Shown: positions 7,601-14,796 of the stretch, piece after piece | Layout of the letters: every line of letters starts with the position of its first letter | Position numbering within the stretch: position 1 is the first letter of the stretch | Assembly (NCBI GenBank): GCA_945870175.1 | Contig: CAMBRJ010000015.1 | Location: forward strand, 1 to 17,289 | Length of the DNA stretch: 17,289 bases | Reading direction: 5' to 3' | Source of the DNA: Gemmatimonas phototrophica | Lineage (GTDB): Bacteria > Gemmatimonadota > Gemmatimonadetes > Gemmatimonadales > Gemmatimonadaceae | Notes under the pieces: model-generated | The model's input: the letters and a program-made list of their open reading frames with translations, nothing else | Database searches by the model: none | Told to the model about the DNA's origin: nothing | Translations under genes and position numbers: made by a program

Positions 7601-10600
7601 GAGAACTGGCCGTCAATGGTGCCGACGACAATGCGCAGATCCCATGGTGATCCCGCTCCCATATCGTCCCGCGCGGCGGACACGTCGGAGACGGGCGTCG
7701 CCCCGAGCGCCGTCGCAGAACGCGTGTCCACGACCGCCACCCCCACGTGCAGCTCCTCGCAGCTGCCGTACCATTCCGCCAGTGCGCGTGCCGCGGCGAT
7801 CCACGTGGCCGACGCATCCCTTCGACCGCCACCGGAGCGCGCCGCCACACGGTCAGCCAGCGCGTCTGGGACGGGAACGACACCAAACGACGTCTCGGCC
7901 GCGGGAAAGAATGCAGCGACCGGCGTGGCCGGTTCGACCGCCATCGTGAGCAGCCAGATCACCACGTCATCAAGCATCGCCGCCGCGGTCGCCTCGTCCA
8001 CACGATGTCGATCGACATCCAGCGCCAGCTCGCACGTGACGCCAGGAATCATCGTGAGCGCGAGCGGATAGTGCGTAAAGCTTCGCACATCCAGAGCCGC
8101 GATCTGCAGATTTTCCGGTGCCGTCGACGCTTCACGCAGTGGATAATTTTCGACGACGACAAGCGACTCGAAAAGCGGTCGCTCGCGCGAGACACCGCTG
8201 CACCGCTGCACCATCGCCGGCGGCAGCGACGCCATCGCATCAAGCTCTGACTGCTGCTGATGCAGCGCACGCAGCCATGTCCCGACCGTCTGTCCACGGT
8301 CGATCTGCACGCGCAGCGGCACAGTCACGATGTACAGACCAACCGACTGGTCGATGCCGTCGATATCGGGTGGGCGCCCGGACAGCGTGACACCGAACAC
8401 CACGTCATCCGTGCGCGCGCGCGTGGCCAACGCCAGCGCCCACGCGGCACGAACCACGGTACTTGCCGTCAGACGCTGCGTACGGACCGCCTGCATCAAC
8501 CGTGCGGTGGTGTCTGCATCGAGCGTACGAACCAGACGGATCATCGCCGGTGTCGCGGGTGTCGCCGCTCCACCGTCCTCGCGTCGATCGCCGGGAAGGG
8601 GCGTCGGCTCCCGGACATCGCCGAGCGTGGCCTGCCAGAAGTGCTGGAGTGCTGTTGGATCACGCTCCTGCTGCCACTGCACGTAGGTGCGGAAGGCACT
8701 GCCGTGCACGCGGGCGGGATCGCGCTGGTGCTGCCGGGCGGCATAGACCTCCACCACATCCCGGATAACGAGCTGCGTACTCCATCCATCGAGGACGATG
8801 TGATGATGTGACCAGCACACCATCGTTCGTCCGTACGCGCCCTGCAGCACGTGAACCCGCTGCACGGGTCCTGCCGCCAGATCAAACGGCTGCGCGCGAT
8901 CGTCCTGCATCGCGGCCTGCACGAGGTCGGCAAGTGTCGCTTCGTCCGCGTGAGGGTGCGACACATGCGTCCACTGCACACGTCCGTGGCGCAGCACGAC
9001 CTGTACGGCATGCGCCACATCCCGCCAGCGGAAGACCGTGCGCAGGGCCGCGTGGCGCGCGATCACGATATCCCAGGCGGCACGAAACGCCATCGCGTCG
9101 AATGCCCCATCGAGGGTAAACACCCATTGCTCATGATAGGCATCACCATCCGCGCCGCGCAGATGATGATACAGCAATCCTTCCTGCAGCGGTGTGCAGT
9201 CGTAGATGTCCTCAATGCGATCACGGGGCGATCCATCACCCGGCACCGACGCCACGACACGCGCCAGCGCCTCGGCATCCAACCGACAGGCGGGAACATC
9301 ACTCACCGTGAACGCGCCGACGCCGGGTCCACTTACGTGCGCCACCAGCGCGTTTACGGATGCGGCGAAGGCCCGCGCGAGTTGCGCCACGTGACGCGTA
9401 TCCAACCGGCCCGCGTCATAACCGAACGTCACCTCGCAGCGGCCGGATTGCACCAGTGCCGTCACGTCCAGCGCATGCACGCGCGGATAGGTCGGATCGA
9501 CTGACTCGCCGGTTGATACGTCCGACAGGTGCCAGCCAGGCAGGCGCAACGCCGCGTCGGACTGCCCGAGGTAGTTGAACTGCACCGAGGCCCCCGTACG
9601 GGCGAGGCGTGCTCGCACCGACGTTTCCGGCGCAAAGCTTTGCAACGCCGCAAAGCTGAGCCCCTGGGACGGCACCGCACGAATCGTGTCTTTCGTGCGG
9701 ATCAGGACGGCGGCGGCGTCCGTATCGGCCGGCAAGAGAAAGCGAATCGGATAGCGCACCGTGAACCAGCCCACCGATCGCGACAGATCGACCAATGGAA
9801 GCGCGGTCCGCCCCTGATGCTCGAGGTCGATCGTGAACTGCCGATGACCGGTGGTGACAGAGAGCGCCTCCAGCAATGCCGCGATCAGGATATCCTGCGC
9901 ATCGGTGCCATAGGCATGGCCTGCCGTCGTGAGCAGCGCCGTCGTGGTCGCAGGGTCGAGCACGAGACTCTCGTACGCCGGCGTCTGCACCGCCTGGCGC
10001 ACGTCCGCATCGGTCGCCGGCGCCCACGCGGCCGTCCACGCGTCGGGCACCCGTACCGCTCCAAGCCAGTGGTCCGTGTCGTCTATCGCATCCCGACGCG
10101 TCCAGGTCGCGACTTCGGTCGACCACTCGCCCATCGTCAGCGTCGCGTCCGGCAGCAGTGTATCGGGTGATTCCCACGCGGTGGTCAGGTCATCGAGCAG
10201 AATGCGCCACGAGACGCCATCCACGACGAGATGATGGGCCAGCAGAAACAGCCGTGGAGCGCCCCCTGACATAGGCGTGAACAGCACCATACGCCACAAC
10301 GGACCCTCCTCCGGATGCAACGTGCGCTGTAGGAGCTCGCATTGCGCGGTGATATCGGCATCATCACGATATGGGGCTTCCTCCAGCACCGCGCGGTCGT
10401 GGCCGGCGTGCTGCCGCCAGCCGTCGACCGTGCGCACGAAGCGCACGCCAAACACGTCGTGCGCCGCGACCACGCGTGCCAGTGCGGCGCCCAATCGTGC
10501 CGTCGACGTCGCCGCCGGCAAATCGAGGAGCACCGCTTGGTTGTAGTGCGTCCACGGCGTGGCCGGCGCACGCCCGTCACCGAGGAACTCCTGCTGAATG

Positions 10601-13600
10601 GGCGTGAGGCCACCGACCGACACCGGACGCGTTGCCGGCGCCGACGGAAGCTGCCCCACGATCGACGCCAAGGCGCGCAGTGTGGGATGGGTGAAGAGCT
10701 GACGGACCGTCAGTGGCACCTGTTGCGCGCGCGCGCGCGCGACCACTTGCAACGCCAGAATCGAATCGCCACCCAGTGAGAAAAAATCGTCGTCGGCGCC
10801 AATCTCGTCCACCTGCAGCACCGAGGCCCACAGACGGCGTAGCTGGCCGATCATCGGCGGCAACTCGGCCTCACCGGCATGGCGCGCCGAGATCGTCGAT
10901 ACCGCACGGCTGGCCATCGGCGGCGACGCGGCCGCCCCCGTGCTGCGTGCGAACCACGCATGCTCGCTCAGCGATCGGTCGGGGTGCGCGACCAGTTCGT
11001 CGAGCATCACCAGCATGTCGGCGAGCATCGCCGACATGCGCGCCGCGTCAGAGAGGTCGCGATTGTATTCAAATTCGATCGTCAGCCCCGCGTCGTGTTC
11101 ACGCACGCCGATCGTAAGATCGAATTTGGCGAGCGGAACATCGATGTCGATGTCGCTGATCTGCACACCACGTGTCGGCGCCGGCATCGGCACGATGGCA
11201 TCGTACGTCAGCAAAACGTCGAAGAGCGGCGACCGTGACGGATCGCGGGGAACGTCGAGCGCGTCGACGACACGATCAAAGGGATACGCGGCGTGCTCAA
11301 AGGCACCGACGGCCGTCTGGACAGCCTGCTGCAGTCGCTCGCGGAATGTCTGGGCGGGCGACACGGTGCCGGTCAACACGACGGTATTCACGAACATGCC
11401 AAGCTGCTCGTTCAACATCGGATCATGACGCCCTGCCACCGGCGTCCCCAGCCAGATCGCATCGTGACCGGCGTATGCCCGAAGCATCACCTGAACGACC
11501 GCCAGCCACGCCATGAACGGACTCGCGTGTTGCGTCGTCGCCAATTGCTCGAGCGCCCGCCGGCTTCGTGGCGGCACGTCGAGGCGGACCCGCGCACCGA
11601 CATTGGTTCGTGCCGCAGGGCGTGGCCGATCGGTGGGAAGCGCCATCGCAGGGGGCACGCCGTCCAGCGTCGTGCGCCAGTACGCACGGCTCGCCTGAGC
11701 GCCCGCCGACCGCAGATAGCGCTGCTGCCACGCGACGTAATCACGGTACTGCACGGGCAACGATGGCGGCGCGGTGTCCGAGTCGTACGCGGTGAGCAGA
11801 TCGGTAACGAACTGCCTCGCCGACCACGCGTCAGTGATGAGATGATGCTGCGTGAGTACCAGCACGGATCGCGTCGGACTGAGCACGAGCAGCGTCACCC
11901 GCCAGAGCGGGGCGTACATCACCTCGATCGGCGTGGCGGCCTCGCGAACGATCCACGCGTGCGCGGCCGTGAGCGGGTCCGCATGATGCGACACGTCCAC
12001 GTCCACCAGTACCACGGCGGCGTTGTCCGCGATCCGCTGTCGCGGCTCACCGTCGACGAGCACGATCGTCGTACGGAGGCTCTCGTGTCGCCGTGTCGTG
12101 CGGTCGATCGCACGGCGAAGCCGCGACTGATCGAGCGCGCCGTCGATCATGACCGGCGCCACGATGTTGTAGACGGCACGATCCGCCTCGAGCTGATCGA
12201 GGAGCCACAGCCGCCGTTGTTCATGTGACAACGGATAATGCGGGGCGTCGGGGATCCGTTCGAGCGGGATACGGCTGGTGGGCTGCGCCGCCCGAATACG
12301 GATCGCGAGTGCACGCAACGTGCGCGCCTCGAAGATCTCCGAGAGGCCGACGTCGACACCGAACTGGCCGTGTATGCTGCCGAGCAACTCCATCGCGCGC
12401 AGGCTGTGTCCGCCGAGCGCCATAAAGTCGGCATCGGCGCCGACATGCGGCACGTTGAGGAGCGCCTGATACAGACGGGCCAGCTCCCGCTCCGTGACGT
12501 CCGCGAGCGGCACCATGGCATGGGCAGCGACCGGCGCGGGTACGTCCATCATCTCGCGCAGGCGTTTCCGATCGACCTTGCCGTTGGCCGTGAGCGGAAG
12601 CTGTCCGACGACCACCACACGCGACGGGACCATCGCCGTCGGCAAGCGCTCGCGCAACGCGCGACGCGCGGCCGTCGCATCGATCGGGGGGCGATCGGCA
12701 TCGCCCACGATCGCCGCCACCAGCGTATACTCGCCCGTGCCGTCGGACGACGGTACCGCCATCGCACACGCGTCACGTACGCCGTCGAATGCGCGGAGCG
12801 CCGCCTCGACGTCGCCCAGTTCGATCCGGTGACCGCGGATCTTCACCTGTCCATCGAGGCGACCGAATGATTCGAGACGCCCATCCACCCGCCATCGGGC
12901 CTCGTCCCCGGTGCGATACAACCGTGCTCCCGGGACAAATGGGTGCGCCACGAATCGCTGGGCTGTCAGCACCGGATTGTGCAGATAGCCACGCGCCACG
13001 CCGGCGCCGCCGACGCACAGTTCGCCGCGCACGCCCGGCGGTGTGAGACGGCCCGCGCGATCGAGGACCCACGCGTCCATGCGGGAGATCGGCGTTCCGA
13101 TGGTCACATCGCGCGCGGCATCAAGGTCGTCCACGATGCAGCCGACCGCCGCTTCCGTCGGACCGTACTCGTTCACCACACGCATACCGGCAGAGAGCTG
13201 CCGGAGGACCCGCAGATGCGCTGCCGTCATGGCTTCCCCGCCGACGATCGCGCAGCGCACGGACGTCTGCTCGATGCGCAGCGCCTCGAGCATCAGCACG
13301 TGCGACGGCGTCAGCTTGACCGTGTCGATACCCGAGGCGGGATCGAACTGCCAGCGAAGCGCCGCATCGACGCCGATGGTCTCAGGGATGACGACGAGCG
13401 TGCCACCGGTGAGCAGCGGACCGAAGATCGTCGTGACCGGCATGTCGAACGCGACCGACGAGAACAACGCCATGGTCGTGGGGGCATTGTCCCAGTAGTA
13501 GCGCGTGGCCCACGTGAGATAATGCGCCAGCTGGCCGTGCTCGAGCACACACCCCTTCGGTGTGCCGGTCGATCCGGAGGTATAGATGACGTACGCCGCG

Positions 13601-14796
13601 TTGGTCATCGGTATCCGTCTCGGCATCGAGGCGGGTACGAGCGGCAGCGCATCATCGACCACCAGTACATCAAGTGACAGCGCAGCAAAACGACCGGCAT
13701 CGGCCGCGTCGGTGAGCACCAGCGGCGACTGCGCATCCCGGAGGATCTGCGCCAGACGGTCGGTCGGATTGTGCGGGTCGACGGGCAAGTACGCGTGCCC
13801 ACTACGCAACACGCCGAGAATCGCCGCGATGAGCCAGGGACCACGGCTCATGCAGATCGCGATCGGCGGCACATGACCGCGGCGTGGATCATCGGCCACG
13901 CGATCCACGAGCGCGTCGGCGACACGGCACGCGGCGCGCTCGAGTTCGGCATACGACCACTCACGCGTTCCCGCGCGTAGCGCAGGCGCATGCGGTTGAC
14001 GTGCCGCCACGGCGGAGATCCGCTCGTGAACGGGCACGAGTAACGCGTCGGCATCCGCGCCGGGGTTGTCGCCCACACCCCACGCCGCGAGGTACTGCTG
14101 CTCGACGTCCCGCATTGGCGTCCAGGACTCCAGGCGCGCGTCACGATCCGACAACATGGCGAACGCCTGCGGCAGCTGGGCAACGTACTGCTCCATCACC
14201 ATCGAATCGCAGCGCGCCGCGTCGTACTCAAACAGCAGCACACCGGCGTCGTCCATGTGCTCCACCAGCACGCGCAGCGTCGCCTGTTGCCACGCGGGAA
14301 GTGCGCTCACCTCCACATGAATGCGACCATCACGCACCCAGCAGTCGGTCAGCTCCGCGAACGGTGGCAAGCGGCCCGCGTCGTCGTCATACCCCCCCAC
14401 GTCGAGCGCGGCCTCGTGACACGCGCTGACGTCGGCGAGCCAGGTCCGCACGCTGTGCTCGCCGGTGTCCGGAAAGAGTAGTGGCGCTGGGGCACCGGCA
14501 TCGCCGTCTTCGAGCAGCGGAGGCACGGCCAGCACGACCGACGGCCGTCCCCAGTAGCGTTCGAGTGTCCAGCCGAGCGTGGCCAACACGACGGTGTATT
14601 GGCCAAGGGGATCGCGCCCAATGGTGCGGATGGCCGCGAGCGCCGGTGCATCGAGAACGCAGCGAAGCACGCGGCGATCAGCCGTTGCCGCCAACGCGCG
14701 CGACGTGCCCGCTAGCCGGTACGGCTCGTCCAACGCCCCGACGCGCGGCCGCCAGTATTCAGCGGCCGCGATACGCGTTGCAAGAGAACGACTCAA
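4603..14796 (-). CDS. Non-ribosomal peptide synthetase, three carrier domains, terminal thioesterase (3397 aa)
   Basis: Domain order by residue: half-C (1-250), A1 (252-750), PCP1 (765-835, S798), C2 (850-1283), PCP2 (1312-1380, S1345), E (1394-1845), C3 (1857-2296), a second half-C (2297-2457), A3 (2460-2992), an Ala/Ser-rich linker, PCP3 (3030-3100, S3067) and TE (3115-3397, S3197). The pocket residues read like Asn for A1 and Ser for A3. Module 2 has no A domain at all. C2 is LCL-like (YPLSHEQRRLW) and C3 is DCL-like (EDIYDCTPLQEG), which agrees with L-Asn on PCP1 and epimerisation on PCP2. The start is a TTG at 14794-14796 that overlaps the upstream stop (TTGA), indicating translational coupling. 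The next in-frame ATG lies far inside the protein. The frame is unbroken across 10 kb. The 3' end overlaps the kinase gene by 14 bases. No MbtH-like gene is visible nearby. Confidence 0.97.
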   Translation of the reverse strand: MSRSLATRIAAAEYWRPRVGALDEPYRLAGTSRALAATADRRVLRCVLDAPALAAIRTIGRDPLGQYTVVLATLGWTLERYWGRPSVVLAVPPLLEDGDAGAPAPLLFPDTGEHSVRTWLADVSACHEAALDVGGYDDDAGRLPPFAELTDCWVRDGRIHVEVSALPAWQQATLRVLVEHMDDAGVLLFEYDAARCDSMVMEQYVAQLPQAFAMLSDRDARLESWTPMRDVEQQYLAAWGVGDNPGADADALLVPVHERISAVAARQPHAPALRAGTREWSYAELERAACRVADALVDRVADDPRRGHVPPIAICMSRGPWLIAAILGVLRSGHAYLPVDPHNPTDRLAQILRDAQSPLVLTDAADAGRFAALSLDVLVVDDALPLVPASMPRRIPMTNAAYVIYTSGSTGTPKGCVLEHGQLAHYLTWATRYYWDNAPTTMALFSSVAFDMPVTTIFGPLLTGGTLVVIPETIGVDAALRWQFDPASGIDTVKLTPSHVLMLEALRIEQTSVRCAIVGGEAMTAAHLRVLRQLSAGMRVVNEYGPTEAAVGCIVDDLDAARDVTIGTPISRMDAWVLDRAGRLTPPGVRGELCVGGAGVARGYLHNPVLTAQRFVAHPFVPGARLYRTGDEARWRVDGRLESFGRLDGQVKIRGHRIELGDVEAALRAFDGVRDACAMAVPSSDGTGEYTLVAAIVGDADRPPIDATAARRALRERLPTAMVPSRVVVVGQLPLTANGKVDRKRLREMMDVPAPVAAHAMVPLADVTERELARLYQALLNVPHVGADADFMALGGHSLRAMELLGSIHGQFGVDVGLSEIFEARTLRALAIRIRAAQPTSRIPLERIPDAPHYPLSHEQRRLWLLDQLEADRAVYNIVAPVMIDGALDQSRLRRAIDRTTRRHESLRTTIVLVDGEPRQRIADNAAVVLVDVDVSHHADPLTAAHAWIVREAATPIEVMYAPLWRVTLLVLSPTRSVLVLTQHHLITDAWSARQFVTDLLTAYDSDTAPPSLPVQYRDYVAWQQRYLRSAGAQASRAYWRTTLDGVPPAMALPTDRPRPAARTNVGARVRLDVPPRSRRALEQLATTQHASPFMAWLAVVQVMLRAYAGHDAIWLGTPVAGRHDPMLNEQLGMFVNTVVLTGTVSPAQTFRERLQQAVQTAVGAFEHAAYPFDRVVDALDVPRDPSRSPLFDVLLTYDAIVPMPAPTRGVQISDIDIDVPLAKFDLTIGVREHDAGLTIEFEYNRDLSDAARMSAMLADMLVMLDELVAHPDRSLSEHAWFARSTGAAASPPMASRAVSTISARHAGEAELPPMIGQLRRLWASVLQVDEIGADDDFFSLGGDSILALQVVARARAQQVPLTVRQLFTHPTLRALASIVGQLPSAPATRPVSVGGLTPIQQEFLGDGRAPATPWTHYNQAVLLDLPAATSTARLGAALARVVAAHDVFGVRFVRTVDGWRQHAGHDRAVLEEAPYRDDADITAQCELLQRTLHPEEGPLWRMVLFTPMSGGAPRLFLLAHHLVVDGVSWRILLDDLTTAWESPDTLLPDATLTMGEWSTEVATWTRRDAIDDTDHWLGAVRVPDAWTAAWAPATDADVRQAVQTPAYESLVLDPATTTALLTTAGHAYGTDAQDILIAALLEALSVTTGHRQFTIDLEHQGRTALPLVDLSRSVGWFTVRYPIRFLLPADTDAAAVLIRTKDTIRAVPSQGLSFAALQSFAPETSVRARLARTGASVQFNYLGQSDAALRLPGWHLSDVSTGESVDPTYPRVHALDVTALVQSGRCEVTFGYDAGRLDTRHVAQLARAFAASVNALVAHVSGPGVGAFTVSDVPACRLDAEALARVVASVPGDGSPRDRIEDIYDCTPLQEGLLYHHLRGADGDAYHEQWVFTLDGAFDAMAFRAAWDIVIARHAALRTVFRWRDVAHAVQVVLRHGRVQWTHVSHPHADEATLADLVQAAMQDDRAQPFDLAAGPVQRVHVLQGAYGRTMVCWSHHHIVLDGWSTQLVIRDVVEVYAARQHQRDPARVHGSAFRTYVQWQQERDPTALQHFWQATLGDVREPTPLPGDRREDGGAATPATPAMIRLVRTLDADTTARLMQAVRTQRLTASTVVRAAWALALATRARTDDVVFGVTLSGRPPDIDGIDQSVGLYIVTVPLRVQIDRGQTVGTWLRALHQQQSELDAMASLPPAMVQRCSGVSRERPLFESLVVVENYPLREASTAPENLQIAALDVRSFTHYPLALTMIPGVTCELALDVDRHRVDEATAAAMLDDVVIWLLTMAVEPATPVAAFFPAAETSFGVVPVPDALADRVAARSGGGRRDASATWIAAARALAEWYGSCEELHVGVAVVDTRSATALGATPVSDVSAARDDMGAGSPWDLRIVVGTIDGQFSVALASDSGRFTWPQRERAAAHLVAFADALVAQPEQSLTACAPLTDTEAAQLVAWNATSVTYAGADTLSGLVVQGLSALAIAQPDHVLVRVLSESRDWTAAAFDQRTTRLARVLRERYAVDRNVLVGVCAERSSEMMASLVAVLKAGGAYVPLDPSLPSDRLEYQLLDSGVSVVLAQRGSDAVAARLEAIGATAGTAMPHIVWVTPTGDEFEAIERDASDEPLPLLVGADDLAYMIYTSGSTGRPKGALNTQGGVANRLHWMHATYPIDTRDRILQKTPYSFDVSVWELFWPFFTGARLVMAEPGSHGDSAYLARTMRAEEITTVHFVPSMLHVFVQDPLATTVAASAGGALRQLFASGEALTSAIVARAQQVLANVALHNLYGPTEAAVDVSAWTCQPGTGRSVIPIGRPIANTQLHVLDVHGRPVPPGVTGLLWIGGVQVGAGYHGRPELTSERFQSDPHTPGGRRYRTGDLARWRMDGALEYLGREDHQVKIHGHRIELGEIEAVLSSVPGIGAALVVVTQGAAGQLQLVAHIEPAPDAIPDSALVHSALAACERLLPSYMVPRAVQCWRPLPRLPNGKMDRSAVHSVPVGILPRNGALSAASVAPAAPASATSRDAPAASTSQKSALDDAPRDTTERQLQQLWSEVLQVALVGRHDTFFELGGDSLHAVRLASRIEATFGVSVPLAAFFDHATIAQLASMIRSGGVEAAWKPLVAMSGGGKGAPLFLFPGAGGNVMAFEPLVRRLAGTRPIYGLQAVGLDGHTAPLTDVREMARVVVPAIEEAAGASPVLLVGHSFGGPLAFEVAQQLRARGTPVAWLGIFDTPAPIFDAEPITAQWTEADWIRRIASDIEIMTGITLGVDDALRTTPLADVDADVAFNVLADRLTAAGWWPIDAPRRALAGYLAVYRANLTTQYRAVRAEYPVPITLFTAQEQDRTTTVAAVLDVQAEQGWGWQRVMPEVATVPVPGDHLTMLIEPQVAVLAAALHTAVTAIEY
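4606..7419 (-). other. A3-PCP3-TE termination module, predicted serine activation and release
   Basis: A3 contains YTSGSTGRPKG, NLYGPTE, YRTGDLARW, KIHGHRIELGE and NGKMDRS. The pocket read against GrsA is D-V-W-H-F-S-L-V-D plus the A10 Lys, which is the serine code I know from EntF. After an Ala/Ser-rich linker, PCP3 carries S3067 in LGGDSL. The type I thioesterase has S3197 (GHSFGG), a likely catalytic D3224 (GIFDTPAP) and H3372 (PGDHLTM). It releases the finished chain by hydrolysis or cyclisation; the sequence does not say which. It ends the protein and so marks the last module of this assembly line. Confidence 0.85.
7426..9228 (-). other. C3 (DCL-type condensation domain) followed by a second C-lobe-like remnant
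   Basis: C3 starts with EDIYDCTPLQEGLLYHH, the signature of domains that accept a D-residue from an E domain, and has an intact H1998-H1999-I-V-L-D2003-G2004. It is complete to about residue 2296. About 160 more residues follow before A3. They read like a shortened condensation C-lobe: 'SATWIAAARALAEWYG', then 'WDLRIVVGTIDGQFSVAL', then the normal C-A junction 'LTDTEAAQLVAWNATS'. No HHxxxDG is present. The C3 call is firm; the identity of the extra segment is inferred from pattern and position. Confidence 0.7.
9262..12249 (-). other. C2-PCP2-E module lacking an adenylation domain
   Basis: C2 is full length, with H984-H985-L-I-T-D989-A990, so the usual final Gly of HHxxxDG is Ala. After the end of C2 (HPDRSLSEHAWFA, near 1283) there are only about 30 linker residues before PCP2 (FFSLGGDSIL, S1345, the GGDS form typical before E domains). 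The E domain has H1521-H1522-L-V-V-D-G, the catalytic-type Glu at 1659 (LEHQGR), VGWFT and the NYLGQ motif. Every catalytic residue needed for condensation, carriage and epimerisation is present; only amino acid activation is missing. The residue must be loaded by an A domain from elsewhere. Confidence 0.85.
12292..14043 (-). other. A1-PCP1, predicted asparagine activation
   Basis: A complete adenylation domain: YTSGSTGTPKG (A3), NEYGPTE (A5), YRTGDEARW (A7), KIRGHRIELG (A8) and NGKVDRK (A10, catalytic Lys). Aligning by eye to GrsA, the pocket reads D-M-T-K-I-G-E-V-G plus the A10 Lys. The commonly quoted Asn code is DLTKLGEVGK, so only two conservative changes separate them, and Asn is the best call (Asp would carry H-I in place of E-V). 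The PCP motif LGGHSL holds S798. There is no E domain in this module, so L-Asn is expected. Confidence 0.75.
14047..14796 (-). other. N-terminal half condensation domain (C-lobe only) of the large NRPS
   Basis: Residues 1-250 start at AAAEYWRPRV, the point where a normal condensation domain begins its C-terminal lobe, and run through 'DPLGQYTVVLATLGWTLERYWG' to the usual C-A linker (EQQYLAAWGVGDN). The N-lobe with HHxxxDG is missing and cannot be found upstream, because the preceding gene ends three bases away. It cannot catalyse condensation by the known mechanism. Similar C remnants occur in front of some starter A domains, so this may mark a chain-initiating module, or it may be a docking element. 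Confidence 0.65.

Noticed and set aside
10725..10741. Alternating GC tract of 17 bases, possible Z-DNA or slippage site.
   Set aside because: It lies inside the NRPS gene where it encodes an Ala-Arg repeat in a PCP helix; such tracts are expected at this GC content and the frame is intact.
10850..10945. Missing A domain of module 2 hidden by a frameshift or encoded on the other strand.
   Set aside because: The 10 kb frame is unbroken and the C2-to-PCP2 gap is about 30 codons, far too short for an A domain of about 500 residues.
12292..14043. Colibactin-like asparagine prodrug start.
   Set aside because: The Asn module has no E domain and no acylating starter C domain, and no ClbP-like periplasmic peptidase is in the window.
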